Notes: generated by a model not told the origin, from the sequence alone. Shown: positions 42,360 to 52,309, numbered from the stretch's first letter. The stretch: DNA of 64,000 nt from Caulobacter mirabilis (GCF_002749615.1 NZ_CP024201.1:1674001-1738000); one strand, 5' to 3'. Program-made: numbers and translations.

Positions 42360-44477
42360 CTAGCGAGTGAAGGCCTGCGCGTTGCCGGCGTCCACATTGA
42401 TGATGTTGCCCGTCGACTTGGCGGAGGCGTCGGACGCCAGGAAGTAGACCGCTTCGGCGATATCTTCGGGCAACACGCTGCGCTTGAGCATCGAGCGGTT
42501 GCGGTAGAAGGCCTCCAACTCGTCGCCGGCGTCGATGCCGTAGGCGCCGGCGCGCTCCTTGCGCCAGTCGCCGTCCCAGATCCGCGAGCCGCGGATGACC
42601 GCGTCGGGGTTCACCGTGTTGACCCGGATGCCGTCGCTCGCCCCTTCCAGCGCCAGGCAACGGGCCAGATGCAGCGAGGCGGCCTTGGCCGAGGCGTAGG
42701 CGGACGCGCCGGGCGTGGCGGCCAGGGCGTTCTTGGAGCCGATGAAGACGATCGATCCGCCCTTCTGCAGCTTCATCAGCGGGAAGGCGGCGCGGCTGGT
42801 CAGGAAGTAGCCCTCGGCCAGGACGTCGTAGTTCTTGCGCCACAGGGCGACGGTGGTCTCCTCGATCGGCGCCGAGGAGGCGATGCCGGCGTTGGCCACC
42901 AGGATGTCCAGGCCGCCGAACTCACGGGCGCAGGCGGCGAAAGCGTCGGCGACCTGGGCCTCGTCGGTGACGTCGCAGACCGCCGAGCGGACGACGTCGC
43001 GACCGAAGGTCCTGGCCAGCTCGGCCTGGGCGCTTTCCGAGGCTTCGGCGTTCAGGTCGACGATCATCACGCAGGCGCCCTGCGACAGCAGCCGGGCCGC
43101 CGTCGCGCGGCCGATGCCGCCGCCGCCGCCGGTGACCAGCGCCACCTTGCCGACCAGAGGCTTGGGCGCCGGCATCCGCTGCAGCTTGGCCTCTTCCAGG
43201 GCCCAGTACTCGATGTCGAAGGCTTCCTGTTCCGGCAGGCCGATGTAGTCGCCGATCGCCTCGGCGCCGCGCATGACGTTGATGGCGTTGCCGTAGAACT
43301 CGCCGGCCAGGCGGGCGGTGGTCTTGTCGGCGGCGAAGGTGATGCGGCCCAGGCCGGGAACCAGGATCACCACCGGGTTCGGGTCGCGCATCTTCGGGTC
43401 GGTCGGACGGGCGCACCGCTGGTAGTAGGCCGCGTAACCCTGGCGATAAATCTCGAACTGTTCGGCCAGGTAGGCGTCGTCGCCCAGGCGCGCCGGATCG
43501 AGCGTCAGCGGCGCGATCTTGGTGCGCAGGAAGTGGTCGGGGCAGGAGGTGCCGATCGCGGCCAAGCGCTCGAAGGCCTTGGAGCCGACGAACTCCAGCG
43601 CCTCCGGATCGTCGCTGAAGTGGCCGACCTTGGCGCGGTCGCCGGGCATGTTTCCGCGCAGGCGGGGCATCAGGGAGGCGGCCAGGGCGGCGCGTTCGGC
43701 CGCCGGCAGCGACGGGACCGCCGCGCCCTCGAACGCCGGGCGGCCGGACAGCTTGCCGTTCAGGTACTCGGCGGCGTCGGCGATCAGGGCGACGGTGTTC
43801 TCGTAGCAGGCGTGGGCGGTTTCGGCCCAGCAGATGATTCCGTGGCCGGCCAGCATGACGCCGCGCAGGCCGGGGTTGGCCTTTACATACTCGCGGATCT
43901 GCACGCCCAGCTCGAAGCCCGGGCGCTTCCAGGGCAGCCAGCCGATCTCGCCCTTCCAGATGGCCTTCACCGCAGCTTCGCCGCCGGACGAGGCGGCCAG
44001 GGCGATCAGGGCGTCGGGATGGACGTGATCGATATGGGCGAAGGGCAGCAGGCCGTGCAGCGGCGTGTCGATGGAAGCCGCGCGGGGGTTCAGATTGAAC
44101 GTGCAGTGCGGCAGGTAGCCGACCATCTCGTCCTCGAACTCGACGCCGCGGTACAGGGCCTCGGTCGCGCGGAACTTGTCCAGGTAGAGGGTCGAGAAGC
44201 CGTCCAGCTTCATCGAACCGATGTCGCCGCCCGAACCCTTCACCCACAGCACCTCGACGGGCTCGCCGGTAAGCGGGTCGGCGGCGGTCAGTTTGGCCGA
44301 GGTGTTGCCGCCGCCGAAGTTGGTGACGGTCAGGTCCGAGCCGAGCAGATTCGAGCGGTAGAGCAGCAGCGCTTCCGGCGTCATGGCCGCCGCCTCGGCC
44401 TCGTTCCAGCGGCTTTGCGGGACCGCGAAGGGCAGGGCTTCCGCCTGGGCGGCGGGGGACTCGGTTTCGATTTTCAT
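42360..44477 (-). CDS. rhaD: Bifunctional rhamnulose-1-phosphate aldolase / lactaldehyde dehydrogenase
   Basis: A 705-residue two-domain protein. The N-terminal half is a class II aldolase (TNFGGGNTSAK, KGSGGDIGSMK, the zinc site HIDHVHPD and AGHGII); the C-terminal half from about residue 445 is a short-chain dehydrogenase with TGGGGGIGRATA and the YxxxK active site in SAYASAKAA. It splits L-rhamnulose-1-phosphate to dihydroxyacetone phosphate and L-lactaldehyde and oxidises the aldehyde to lactate. I start at ATG 44477; a longer frame to 44543 would pass through the operator palindrome. Divergent from rhaK. Confidence 0.93.
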   Translation of the reverse strand: MKIETESPAAQAEALPFAVPQSRWNEAEAAAMTPEALLLYRSNLLGSDLTVTNFGGGNTSAKLTAADPLTGEPVEVLWVKGSGGDIGSMKLDGFSTLYLDKFRATEALYRGVEFEDEMVGYLPHCTFNLNPRAASIDTPLHGLLPFAHIDHVHPDALIALAASSGGEAAVKAIWKGEIGWLPWKRPGFELGVQIREYVKANPGLRGVMLAGHGIICWAETAHACYENTVALIADAAEYLNGKLSGRPAFEGAAVPSLPAAERAALAASLMPRLRGNMPGDRAKVGHFSDDPEALEFVGSKAFERLAAIGTSCPDHFLRTKIAPLTLDPARLGDDAYLAEQFEIYRQGYAAYYQRCARPTDPKMRDPNPVVILVPGLGRITFAADKTTARLAGEFYGNAINVMRGAEAIGDYIGLPEQEAFDIEYWALEEAKLQRMPAPKPLVGKVALVTGGGGGIGRATAARLLSQGACVMIVDLNAEASESAQAELARTFGRDVVRSAVCDVTDEAQVADAFAACAREFGGLDILVANAGIASSAPIEETTVALWRKNYDVLAEGYFLTSRAAFPLMKLQKGGSIVFIGSKNALAATPGASAYASAKAASLHLARCLALEGASDGIRVNTVNPDAVIRGSRIWDGDWRKERAGAYGIDAGDELEAFYRNRSMLKRSVLPEDIAEAVYFLASDASAKSTGNIINVDAGNAQAFTR

Positions 44478-44503
44478 CGCGGCGGCCTGAAAGAATTTGA
44501 TCG

Positions 44504-44544
44504 TTTGTCGAATGATGTGGTCGTATATGATCACTTTCGACAAA
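44504..44544. promoter_or_regulatory. Inverted-repeat operator between rhaD and rhaK
   Basis: Perfect 9-bp arms TTTGTCGAA (44504-44512) and TTCGACAAA (44536-44544), 23 bp apart, with a near-palindromic centre TCGTATATGA. It covers the divergent promoter of both rha operons and is the best candidate binding site for the nearby DeoR regulator. Confidence 0.65.
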
Positions 44545-44574
44545 TATCAATCACGACATCGGGGGAGTGACGCG

Positions 44575-45996
44575 TTGCGAGAGGGACTGACGGTCGTCCT
44601 GGACGTCGGCAAGACGCTGACCAAGCTGAGCCTGTGGACGCGGGACGGCGGGCTCGTCGCTCGTGAGACCCGACCCAATCGGCGCGTGGAGGCCGGAGCC
44701 TATGCCGCCCTGGACGCCGAGGGCGTCGAGGCCTGGGCGATCGAGGTGCTCTCCGGCTTCGCCAGGCACGGCCGGATCTCGGCGATCGTGCCGGTCGCTC
44801 ACGGCGCCGCGGTGGCGGTTCTGCGTGACGGCCAACTCGCCTGCCCCTCGCCGGACTACGAGGCCGCGCCGCCGGCGGCGTTGCGGGCCGCCTACGACGC
44901 CGACCGCGACGTTTTCGCCGAGACGGGCTCTCCCGGCCTGCCCGCCGGCCTGAACGTCGCGGTTCAGCTGGCTTGGCTCGAGCGCCTGCATCCCGGCCTG
45001 CTCGACGACGGTGCGGTGATCCTGACCTGGGCGCAGTACTGGGCCTGGCGGCTGTCGGGCGTAGCGGCGACCGAGGTGACCAGCCTGGGCTGTCACAGCG
45101 ACCTGTGGCGGCCGATGGCGGCGGCGCCGAGTCGTCTAGCCGTATCGCGCGGCTGGGATCGGCGGCTGGCTCCGCTGCGCCGCGCCGACGAGGTCCTGGG
45201 GCCGATCACCGCCGACTGGGCGGCGCGGACGGGTCTGCCCGCCGACGTCCAGGTCCATTGCGGCCTGCATGATTCCAACGCGGCCTTGCTGGCCGCCCGA
45301 GGCTTCGCCGAGATCGCGGGGGAGGAGGCCACGGTCCTGTCGACCGGCACCTGGTTCGTGGCGATGCGCTCGCCCGGGCGGGAGGCGTCGATGGATACAG
45401 GCCGGCTCTCCGAAAGCCGGGACTGCCTGATCAACGTCGACGCCTATGGCGCGCCCATCCCGTCCGCCCGGTTCATGGGCGGCCGGGAGATCGAGATCCT
45501 GTCCGGCGTTGACGCCCGCCGGATCGACATCAAGCCCGACCAGCCCGCGCTGCTGGCGGCGACGCCGGAGGTCGTGGCCGCCCGCTCGATGGTGCTGCCG
45601 ACCTTCACGCCGGGCGTCGGCCCGTTCCCGGGCGCCGAGGGGCGCTGGTTGAATGCGCCGGAGGACCCTTATGCGGTGCGGGCCGCGGTTTCGCTCTACG
45701 CGGCCCTGGTCGCCGACACGTCCTTGAGCCTGATTGGGGCGAGACGGGCGATCCTGATCGAGGGGCGGTTCGCCGAGGCCGAGGTGTTCGTCCGGGCCCT
45801 GGCGTCGCTGCGGCCGGACGACGCCGTCTACGTCTCCAACGCCCAGCACGACGTCTCCTACGGCGCCCTGCGGCTGATCGGCGTCGCCGGAACGCCCTCG
45901 GCGCCGCTCGAGCGGGTGAAGCCGCTGGAGGTCGACATCTCCGGCTACGCCGCCGATTGGCGCCGCCTGGCGGCCGGGGTGGAGGTCGCGGCATGA
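44575..45996 (+). CDS. rhaK: L-rhamnulokinase (FGGY family)
   Basis: A 473-residue FGGY carbohydrate kinase that phosphorylates L-rhamnulose. Motifs: [15 protein letters not shown] (phosphate 1; K where many kinases have T), [12 protein letters not shown], the substrate block [12 protein letters not shown] and [11 protein letters not shown] (adenosine region). The likely start is TTG 44575, which has GGGGGAG seven bases upstream. Earlier in-frame ATG codons at 44497 and 44527 lie inside or beside the operator palindrome and lack a ribosome-binding site. The stop overlaps the lldD start (ATGA), so translation is coupled. Confidence 0.88.
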   Translation: MREGLTVVLDVGKTLTKLSLWTRDGGLVARETRPNRRVEAGAYAALDAEGVEAWAIEVLSGFARHGRISAIVPVAHGAAVAVLRDGQLACPSPDYEAAPPAALRAAYDADRDVFAETGSPGLPAGLNVAVQLAWLERLHPGLLDDGAVILTWAQYWAWRLSGVAATEVTSLGCHSDLWRPMAAAPSRLAVSRGWDRRLAPLRRADEVLGPITADWAARTGLPADVQVHCGLHDSNAALLAARGFAEIAGEEATVLSTGTWFVAMRSPGREASMDTGRLSESRDCLINVDAYGAPIPSARFMGGREIEILSGVDARRIDIKPDQPALLAATPEVVAARSMVLPTFTPGVGPFPGAEGRWLNAPEDPYAVRAAVSLYAALVADTSLSLIGARRAILIEGRFAEAEVFVRALASLRPDDAVYVSNAQHDVSYGALRLIGVAGTPSAPLERVKPLEVDISGYAADWRRLAAGVEVAA

Positions 45997-47132
45997 GGGC
46001 GGCCGCCATCGAGGACTATCGCGAGGTCGCCCGTCGTCGCCTGCCGCACTTCCTGTTCGAGTACATCGACGGCGGCAGCTATGCCGAGACGACCCTGGCC
46101 GCCAACGTCGCCGACCTGCGCCGGATCGCCTTGCGCCAGCGGGTGCTGCGCGACGTCTCCGCCATCGATCTCTCCACGGAGGTCCTCGGCCAGCGGCTGA
46201 AGCTGCCCGTCGCCCTGGCCCCGATCGGGCTGGCGGGGATGAACGCCCGCCGGGGCGAGGTCCAGGCGGCCCGAGCGGCGCAGGCGGCCGGCGTGCCCTT
46301 CACCCTCTCCACCGTCTCGGTCTGCAGCCTGGACGAGGTCGCCGCCGCCGTGGACCGGCCGATCTGGTTCCAGCTCTACATGATCCGCGACCGGGCCTTC
46401 ATGCGCGAGCTGATGGCCAAGGCGCGGGACCTGGGCTGCTCGACGCTGGTCTTCACGGTCGACATGCCGGTGCCGGGCTCGCGCTACCGCGACCTGCGCT
46501 CGGGGCTGGCCGGCGCGTCCGGCCTCGCCGGGGCGGCGCGGCGGGCGTTCCAGGCCGCGCGCCGGCCGGCCTGGGCCTGGGACGTCGGCCTGCGCGGCGC
46601 GCCGCATCACCTGGGCAACGTCGCGCCGGTGCTGGGCTCGCAGACCGGGCTCGAGGACTTCTTTCGCTGGATGCGCGAGAACTTCGATCCGGCCATCGAC
46701 TGGTCGGACCTGGCGTTCATCCGCAGCGAGTGGAAAGGCCCCCTGGTCATCAAGGGGATCCTGGACCCGGAAGACGCCGCGAAGGCCGCGCAACTCGGCG
46801 CGGACGGCATCGTCGTCTCCAACCATGGCGGGCGCCAGCTGGACGGCGTTCCGTCCACCGCGCGGGCCCTGCCGGCCATCGCCGACGCCGTCGGGGGACG
46901 GCTGACGATCATGGCCGACGGCGGCGTCCGGTCCGGGCTCGACGTCGTCCGGATGCTGGCGCTGGGCGCCGACACGGTCCTGCTCGGCCGCGCCTGGGCC
47001 TACGCCCTGGCCGGCGGCGGACAGGCGGGCGTCGCCCACGTCCTTCAACTCATCGAGGCGGAGATGCGGGTGGCCATGGCCCTGACCGGCGTGACCCGCA
47101 TCGACCAGATCAAACGCGACGTCCTGGCCTGA
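45993..47132 (+). CDS. lldD: FMN-dependent L-lactate dehydrogenase
   Basis: A 379-residue alpha-hydroxy-acid dehydrogenase of the LldD type, oxidising L-lactate to pyruvate at the membrane with electrons going to quinone. Features: [42 protein letters not shown], the catalytic His in [13 protein letters not shown], and the FMN phosphate site [16 protein letters not shown] 45993 overlaps the rhaK stop by 4 nt. In the rhamnose pathway it consumes the lactate made by the RhaD dehydrogenase domain. It is 32 bp upstream of rhaT in the same operon. Confidence 0.93.
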   Translation: MRAAAIEDYREVARRRLPHFLFEYIDGGSYAETTLAANVADLRRIALRQRVLRDVSAIDLSTEVLGQRLKLPVALAPIGLAGMNARRGEVQAARAAQAAGVPFTLSTVSVCSLDEVAAAVDRPIWFQLYMIRDRAFMRELMAKARDLGCSTLVFTVDMPVPGSRYRDLRSGLAGASGLAGAARRAFQAARRPAWAWDVGLRGAPHHLGNVAPVLGSQTGLEDFFRWMRENFDPAIDWSDLAFIRSEWKGPLVIKGILDPEDAAKAAQLGADGIVVSNHGGRQLDGVPSTARALPAIADAVGGRLTIMADGGVRSGLDVVRMLALGADTVLLGRAWAYALAGGGQAGVAHVLQLIEAEMRVAMALTGVTRIDQIKRDVLA

Positions 47133-47164
47133 ACCGGGGACGCGCCTAGGGGGAGAACCACATC

Positions 47165-48235
47165 ATGACGCCGAACCCTTTCCTGGGGGTCTTCTTTCAC
47201 TGGCTGGGCGGCCTGTCCTCGGCCAGCTTCTACGTCCCGTACCGGCGCATCAAGGGCTGGTCCTGGGAGATCTTCTGGCTCACCGGCGGCCTGTTCTCAT
47301 GGCTGATCGCGCCGTGGCTGTTCGCGGCGTTCAACACGCCGGACCTGCTGGGCGTGATCGGCGGCGCGTCTGGCAAGACCCTGTTCTGGTGCTGGTTCTG
47401 GGGCATGGCCTGGGGCTTCGGCGGCCTGACCTTCGGCCTGACCATGCGCTACCTCGGCCTGTCGCTGGGCATGGCCGTGGCGCTGGGCCTGACGACGGTC
47501 ATCGGAACGCTCGGCCCGCCGATCTTCCGCGGCACGCTGGGCCAGCTCGCGGCGACGCCGAGCGGCCAGCTGACCCTGCTGGGCATCCTGATCACCCTGG
47601 CCGGCATCGTCGTCGTGGCCATGGCCGGACGGGCCAAGGAGCGCGAGACCCAGGGCGAAGCCCGTCAAGGCGTCGCCGAGTTCGACCTGAAGAAGGGCAT
47701 CCTGCTGGCGATCTTCTCCGGCGTGATGTCGGGCTGCTTCGCCTGGGGCCTGGACGCCGGTCAGCCGATCCGCGAGGCGGCGCTGGCGGCGGGCTCCGCC
47801 CCGCTGATGCAGGGCCTGCCGGTGCTGTGCGTGGTGCTGCTCGGCGGCCTGACCACCAATCTGGTCTGGTGCGCCTGGCTGATCCTCAAGAACCGCACCG
47901 CCGGCGAGTGGATCGGACGCGGCGCGGCGCCGGCCGAGGGGCAGGTCCGCATGCCGCTGCTGGCCAACTATCTGCTGGCGGCCCTGGGCGGCCTGCTCTG
48001 GTACTTCCAGTTCTTCTTCTACTCGATGGGCGAGAGCCAGATGGGACGCTACGGCTTCTCGTCCTGGACGCTGCACATGGCCAGCATCATCCTGTTCTCC
48101 ACCCTGTGGGGCTTCGCCCTGAAGGAGTGGGCCGACGCCAGCGCCCGCACGCGACGCCTGGTCTGGACGGGGATCGCGCTGCTGGTGGGCTCCACCGTCG
48201 TCATCGGCCTGGGCAACATGCTTCAGGCCGGCTGA
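47165..48235 (+). CDS. rhaT: L-rhamnose:proton symporter
   Basis: A 356-residue inner-membrane protein of about ten helices, closely matching RhaT: GVFFHWLGGLSSASFYVPYRRIKGWSWEIFWLTGGLFSW at the start, WGFGGLTFGLTMRYLGLSLGMAVALG, and FFFYSMGESQMGRYGFSSWTLHMASIILFSTLWG near the end. It brings L-rhamnose across the inner membrane with H+. Last gene of the rhaK-lldD-rhaT operon; GGGGGAG precedes ATG 47165 and a hairpin terminator follows. Confidence 0.95.
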   Translation: MTPNPFLGVFFHWLGGLSSASFYVPYRRIKGWSWEIFWLTGGLFSWLIAPWLFAAFNTPDLLGVIGGASGKTLFWCWFWGMAWGFGGLTFGLTMRYLGLSLGMAVALGLTTVIGTLGPPIFRGTLGQLAATPSGQLTLLGILITLAGIVVVAMAGRAKERETQGEARQGVAEFDLKKGILLAIFSGVMSGCFAWGLDAGQPIREAALAAGSAPLMQGLPVLCVVLLGGLTTNLVWCAWLILKNRTAGEWIGRGAAPAEGQVRMPLLANYLLAALGGLLWYFQFFFYSMGESQMGRYGFSSWTLHMASIILFSTLWGFALKEWADASARTRRLVWTGIALLVGSTVVIGLGNMLQAG

Positions 48236-48256
48236 TCCGCCTCGCGGATCGCCTTC

Positions 48257-48290
48257 AGGGACGCGGACGCCAGCCGGCGCCTGCGTCCCT
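48257..48290 (+). terminator. Probable terminator after rhaT
   Basis: AGGGACGC (48257-48264) pairs with GCGTCCCT (48283-48290) around an 18-nt GC-rich loop, followed by TTGCGTTTCT. A second small hairpin GATCCGC-CTC-GCGGATC (48234-48250) overlaps the rhaT stop. The T run is interrupted, so this is moderately supported. Confidence 0.6.
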
Positions 48291-48382
48291 TTGCGTTTCT
48301 GCGATGAATCCTACGCCGGTCGCGAGACGGGCGGCGAAAGGACGCCGTCACAACGCCAGGTCTCTGATTTCCAGGAGGAAAA

Positions 48383-48457
48383 TGGTGGATGCGACAGGGA
48401 TTGAACCTGTGACCCCCTCGGTGTGAACGAGGTGCTCTCCCGCTGAGCTACGCATCC
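48383..48457 (-). tRNA. tRNA-Val (anticodon CAC)
   Basis: Read on the minus strand, the full cloverleaf folds: acceptor GGATGCG/CGCATCC, D arm GCTC...GAGC, anticodon stem CCTCG/CGAGG with loop TTCACAC (anticodon CAC), T arm ACAGG-TTCAATC-CCTGT, discriminator A and an encoded CCA end. Confidence 0.96.
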
Positions 48458-48490
48458 GCCGACGGGGCCAGCGCCCCGGGGAGGGCGGGT

Positions 48491-49207
48491 CTATAGCGAG
48501 TCGGCCGCCGCCTCGCAAGGCGCCGCGAGCGCCACGATGAGCGCTTCGAGCTCCGAGTAGTGCGAGAACAGCCGGTCGCCGCCCAGTTCCGCCGCCGGCA
48601 GGTCATTGTAGCCGAACGTGGCGACCAGGCAGGGCGCGCCCGCCGCCCTGGCCGCGCCGACGTCCGGAGAGGCGTCGCCGACCATGACCGCGCGCCGGGG
48701 GACGCCGCCCGCGCGGGCGATCGCTTCCAGCAGAGGCGCCGGATCCGGCTTGCGGACCGGCAGGGTGTCGCCGCCGACGACGGCGTCGAAGCAGCGGGCC
48801 ATGTCCAGCTCCGCCAGCAGGGCGTGGGTCATCGCCTCGGCCTTGTTGGTGCAGACGGCCAGCCGCGCGCCGCGCGCCCGGAGCGTCGCCAGGGCGTCGA
48901 GGCAGCCGGGGAAGGGGCGGCTGTCGCGGGCGATGCGACCCCTGTAGGTCTCCAGCAGCCGCGGCCACAGCGCGTCGACCTGCGTCTCGGAGATCGTCGC
49001 GCCGGCCAGCGCGAAGCCGCGCGGCAGCATGGCCCGCAGACCGTGGCCGATCAGCTGCCGCACCGCCGTCATCGGCGCGGGCGGCAGGCCTTCCTCGACC
49101 AGGACGGCGTTCAGGGCGCCGATCAGGTCCGGCGCGGTGTCGATCAGGGTGCCGTCCAGGTCGAAGGCGACCGTCCAGCCGGCGAGGTCAATAGCAGGGT
49201 CATGCAT
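48491..49207 (-). CDS. gph: Phosphoglycolate phosphatase, HAD family
   Basis: A 238-residue HAD phosphatase. Motif [15 protein letters not shown] has the nucleophilic and acid Asp, motif II lies in [10 protein letters not shown], motif III lysine in [11 protein letters not shown], and motif IV in [17 protein letters not shown], the order and spacing of Gph. It removes phosphate from 2-phosphoglycolate, for example after repair of oxidised DNA ends. Start ATG 49207 gives the normal length. It is divergent from glmU with only 57 bp between start codons, so both promoters overlap. Confidence 0.9.
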   Translation of the reverse strand: MHDPAIDLAGWTVAFDLDGTLIDTAPDLIGALNAVLVEEGLPPAPMTAVRQLIGHGLRAMLPRGFALAGATISETQVDALWPRLLETYRGRIARDSRPFPGCLDALATLRARGARLAVCTNKAEAMTHALLAELDMARCFDAVVGGDTLPVRKPDPAPLLEAIARAGGVPRRAVMVGDASPDVGAARAAGAPCLVATFGYNDLPAAELGGDRLFSHYSELEALIVALAAPCEAAADSL

Positions 49208-49264
49208 CGGCTCCGGCTTTCGGCTAAACGCGTGGGGAAAGCAATCACTCGACGAGTCGAACCG

Positions 49265-50611
49265 ATGACCGCACGCGCCGCCGTGATCATGGCCGCCGGC
49301 CAGGGCACCCGGATGAAATCGCCGACCCCGAAGGTCCTGCACAGGGTCGGCGGGCGGACCATGCTCGATCGCGCCATCGACGCCGTCCAGGCGGCCGGCT
49401 GCGAGCGGGTGGTGGTGGTCTGCGGAACCCACAGCCCGGCGGTGGCCGAGCATGTGCGCAGGCGGCTGGGCGACGACGCCGTGGCCATCCAGAACCCGCC
49501 GCTGGGCACCGCCCACGCCGTACTGGCGGCCAGGGAGGCTCTGGCCGGGTTCGACGGCGAGGTGCTGGTCACCAACGCCGACTGCCCGCTGCTGACCGCC
49601 GACGACCTGGCGCCGATCTTCGAGCGCCTCGCCGCCGGCGACGACCTGGTCATGCTGGCCTTCGAGGCGGCGGACCCGGCGCTGTACGGCCGCATGATCC
49701 AGGACGCCGACGGCCGCCTGTTGCGCATCGTCGAGGCGCGCGACGCCTCGCCGGAGGAGAAGACGGTCAAGGTCTGCTATTCGGGCATGCTGGGCGCGGC
49801 GGCCGGGCCCCTGTTCGACTGGCTGGCCAAGGTCGACAACGACAACGTCAAGTCCGAGTACTACATCACCTCGATCGTCGGCGTCGCCAATGCGGCCGGC
49901 AAGCGGGTGGGCGTGGCCTTCGCCTCGGAGACGGCGGTCATGGGGGCCGACGATCAGGCCGGCGTCGCCCGCGCCGAACGGTTCTGGCAGGACCGGACCC
50001 GCGCCGCGCTGATGGCCGGGGGCGTCAGCATGGTCGCGCCGGAGACCGTCTTCCTGAGCTGGGACACCAAGATCGCCGGCGGCGCGGTGCTGGAGCCCAA
50101 CATCGTCTTCGGCCCTGGCGTGCAGGTCGAGAGCGGCGCGGTGATCCGGGCCTTCAGCCACCTGGAGGGCGCCGTGGTGCGCGGCGGCGCGATCGTCGGC
50201 CCCTACGCTCGCCTGCGGCCCGGCGCGGACATCGGCGAGGACGCCCATATCGGCAACTTCGTCGAGGTGAAGAACGTCACGGTCGGCAAGGGCGCCAAGG
50301 CCAACCACCTGGCCTATCTGGGCGACGGCTCGGTCGGCGCGAAGGCCAACATCGGCGCCGGCACGATCTTCTGCAACTACGACGGCTTCGACAAGGCCAA
50401 GACCCATGTGGGCGAGGGGGCTTTCGTGGGCTCCAACTCCTCGCTGGTGGCCCCGGTGAGCATCGGCGCGGGCGCCTACACCGGCTCGGGCAGCGTGATC
50501 ACCCAGGACGTGGCGCCGGACGCCCTGGCCCTGGAACGCGCCCCGCAGGTCGAGAAGGAAGGCTGGGCGGCCCGCTTCCGCGCGGCCAAGCTGGCCCGGA
50601 AGCAGAAGTAG
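49265..50611 (+). CDS. glmU: Bifunctional GlmU (GlcN-1-P acetyltransferase / GlcNAc-1-P uridylyltransferase)
   Basis: A 448-residue essential cytosolic enzyme making UDP-GlcNAc for peptidoglycan and lipopolysaccharide. The N-terminal uridylyltransferase has [22 protein letters not shown] and [10 protein letters not shown]; the C-terminal left-handed beta-helix acetyltransferase has [35 protein letters not shown] and [15 protein letters not shown] with its hexapeptide periodicity. ATG 49265 fits the family N-terminus exactly; the open frame upstream is antisense to gph. Followed by REP-like hairpins. Confidence 0.96.
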   Translation: MTARAAVIMAAGQGTRMKSPTPKVLHRVGGRTMLDRAIDAVQAAGCERVVVVCGTHSPAVAEHVRRRLGDDAVAIQNPPLGTAHAVLAAREALAGFDGEVLVTNADCPLLTADDLAPIFERLAAGDDLVMLAFEAADPALYGRMIQDADGRLLRIVEARDASPEEKTVKVCYSGMLGAAAGPLFDWLAKVDNDNVKSEYYITSIVGVANAAGKRVGVAFASETAVMGADDQAGVARAERFWQDRTRAALMAGGVSMVAPETVFLSWDTKIAGGAVLEPNIVFGPGVQVESGAVIRAFSHLEGAVVRGGAIVGPYARLRPGADIGEDAHIGNFVEVKNVTVGKGAKANHLAYLGDGSVGAKANIGAGTIFCNYDGFDKAKTHVGEGAFVGSNSSLVAPVSIGAGAYTGSGSVITQDVAPDALALERAPQVEKEGWAARFRAAKLARKQK

Positions 50612-50615
50612 GATT

Positions 50616-50693
50616 GGGGACATGCTCCGGCGCAGCCGGCGCGTGTCCCCGCGACAGAGGAAGGGGACACGTACCTTGCAGGTACATGTCCCC
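50616..50693. repeat. Two adjacent GGGGACA...TGTCCCC palindromes
   Basis: First palindrome: GGGGACA 50616-50622 with TGTCCCC 50644-50650, inner CCGGC/GCCGG. Second: GGGGACACGTACC 50663-50675, loop TTGCA, GGTACATGTCCCC 50681-50693 with one mismatch. They fill the gap between convergent glmU and the hydrolase gene. A related element occurs at 53848-53887. Confidence 0.7.
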
Positions 50694-50700
50694 CGCCTTT

Positions 50701-51612
50701 CTAGCCCTTCGCGAAGGCCTCGATGTCGGCGTTGAGGCGGTCGATGTGGGTCACGAACAGGCCGTGGGGAGCGCCCTCGTAGACCTTCAGCGCGGTTCCC
50801 GGGACCAGGGCGGCGACCTGGCGGCCGGTGGCTTCCAGCGGGGCCGAGGCGTCCTTGTCGCCGTGGATGATCAGGCTGGGGATTTTCAGCGACCGCAGCT
50901 CGGCCCGGAAGTCGGCCGCCGTCAGGGCGCGGTTGCAGTCGACGACCGCCCGCATCGAGGTCTGCAGCATCATGTCCTTGAGCCAGCCGCGCATGGCTTG
51001 GCTGGTCTGGGGCGTGACGAAGGGCTCGGTGTTGTCGTCGACCCAGCCCGGGAAGTCGGTCAGGTACTGTCGGCGCACGGCCTCGTAGACCTCCGCCGGC
51101 GCGCCGTAGGGATTATCCGCCTTGGCGGTCAGGCAAGGCAGGGCGGGGGCCAGGAACAGCAGCTTGCGGACCCGGCCCTTGCGGCCATGGCGGGTCAGGT
51201 AGCGGGTCGCCTCGCCGCCGGACATCGAATGGGCGACCAGGACCACGTCGCGCAGGCCCAGCTGCTCGATGACCGCGTCCAGATCGTCGGCCAGGGTGTC
51301 GAAGTCGTAGCCGCGGCCCGGGTCGTCCGACTTGCCGTGGCCGCGCCGGTCGTAGGCGACGGTGCGCAGCCCGGCGTCGTTCAGCGGCGCGGCCTGGTAG
51401 GCCCACATCTCGCTGGTCAGGGCCCAGCCGGACAGGAACAGCACGGTCGGCCCGTCGCCCCAGTCGCGGACGAACAGCCGGGCGCCGTCCCGCGTCGTCA
51501 CCGGACCGCCGCGGCGGGGCGCGGGCTGGCTCGCCGCAGCCTGGGCGGCCGCCGGCAGGGTCGCGCCGGCTCCGGCGGCGGCGGTGAAGGTCAGAAGGCT
51601 GCGGCGGTCCAT
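50701..51612 (-). CDS. Alpha/beta hydrolase of the non-heme chloroperoxidase type, exported
   Basis: A 303-residue alpha/beta hydrolase counted from ATG 51612. The N-terminus MDRRSLLTFTAAAGAGATLPAAAQA is a signal peptide with paired Arg (Tat-like). The core shows LFLSGWALTSEMW, VAYDRRGHGKSDDP, the nucleophile in VLVAHSMSGGEATRYL, the acid in IIHGDKDASAPLE and the His in APHGLF. The HSMSGGE elbow is typical of cofactor-free haloperoxidase/esterase proteins. The natural substrate is unknown; esterase activity is the safest guess. Convergent with glmU, separated only by the paired palindromes. Confidence 0.88.
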   Translation of the reverse strand: MDRRSLLTFTAAAGAGATLPAAAQAAASQPAPRRGGPVTTRDGARLFVRDWGDGPTVLFLSGWALTSEMWAYQAAPLNDAGLRTVAYDRRGHGKSDDPGRGYDFDTLADDLDAVIEQLGLRDVVLVAHSMSGGEATRYLTRHGRKGRVRKLLFLAPALPCLTAKADNPYGAPAEVYEAVRRQYLTDFPGWVDDNTEPFVTPQTSQAMRGWLKDMMLQTSMRAVVDCNRALTAADFRAELRSLKIPSLIIHGDKDASAPLEATGRQVAALVPGTALKVYEGAPHGLFVTHIDRLNADIEAFAKG

Positions 51613-51751
51613 GTCTCGCTCCGGTGTAGGTCCTGCGCCCGGCCGTCCGGGCAGGAGCAACATGCGACCGGGCGGGAACGGGATCGATTACCTCGGAGGT
51701 AGGGGCGCGGAGGCCTATGGCCGGAAGCGTCGGAGCGTGGGATGAAGGAGC

Positions 51752-52309
51752 ATGCGCGTCGCCCCCATGTTCATGGCCGCCCTGATCCTGTTCGCTGCCG
51801 GGTCGGCGAACGCCGCCGAGGCGGGACTGTTCGGGCTGTTCCGAGGGATTTGCGGGCCGGGGCTGGAGCCGGCCGGCGTCGCGGCGCGGGCGACGGCGCA
51901 GGGCTTCGTTCCGGCCAAGAAGCCGCCGAAGTCCGATGGAGCGACGGAGACCAAGAGTTTCGAGAAGACCATCGACGGCCGCGCGTTCTTCGTCGTCGCG
52001 GCCCGCCGGGCCGACAAGGCCGAGAAGGACATGCCGGCGTCCTCGACCCTGATCTGCGGCGCGGGGGTCAAGGGCAAGGACGAGGCCGGCCTGGCCGCGG
52101 GCCGCGCCTGGGCAGGCGTTCCGGCGGCGAAGTCGATCCTGGGCGTCAGCATCTACCTGTTCACCCAGGCGGGCGGGCGCAAGCCGGTGGGCTTGAAGGA
52201 CAAGGCCGCGGCCAGGGCCGCCGTGGAGGCCGGCGACCTGCACACCCTGACCGCCAGCGGCATCGGCGGCGCGAGCCTGCTGCTGCTGACCCGGACCCGG
52301 GCGGAGTAG
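51752..52309 (+). CDS. Small exported protein of unknown function, paralogue 1
   Basis: A 185-residue protein that I do not recognise. It has a signal peptide (MFMAALILFAAGSANA) and then LFGLFRGICGPGL, an early Cys, a central Cys in STLICGAGV, and a C-terminal region without strong motifs. Two downstream genes on the same strand share the layout F..(I/V)C, then a helix with A..A..(L)GF, a central Cys, and W.G or W.A in the second half. The three look like diverged tandem duplicates of one periplasmic protein. The AAGGAG at 51745-51750 is too close to ATG 51752, so ATG 51767 is an alternative start. Confidence 0.65.
   Translation: MRVAPMFMAALILFAAGSANAAEAGLFGLFRGICGPGLEPAGVAARATAQGFVPAKKPPKSDGATETKSFEKTIDGRAFFVVAARRADKAEKDMPASSTLICGAGVKGKDEAGLAAGRAWAGVPAAKSILGVSIYLFTQAGGRKPVGLKDKAAARAAVEAGDLHTLTASGIGGASLLLLTRTRAE

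Noticed and set aside
40080..44570. 1496-codon + strand frame across the rha genes
   Set aside because: Antisense shadow of deoR, rhaI and rhaD; those frames have complete catalytic motifs.
48383..48457. tRNA-Val as an attachment site for the rha locus or another island
   Set aside because: No integrase and no repeated tRNA 3' end found in the window.
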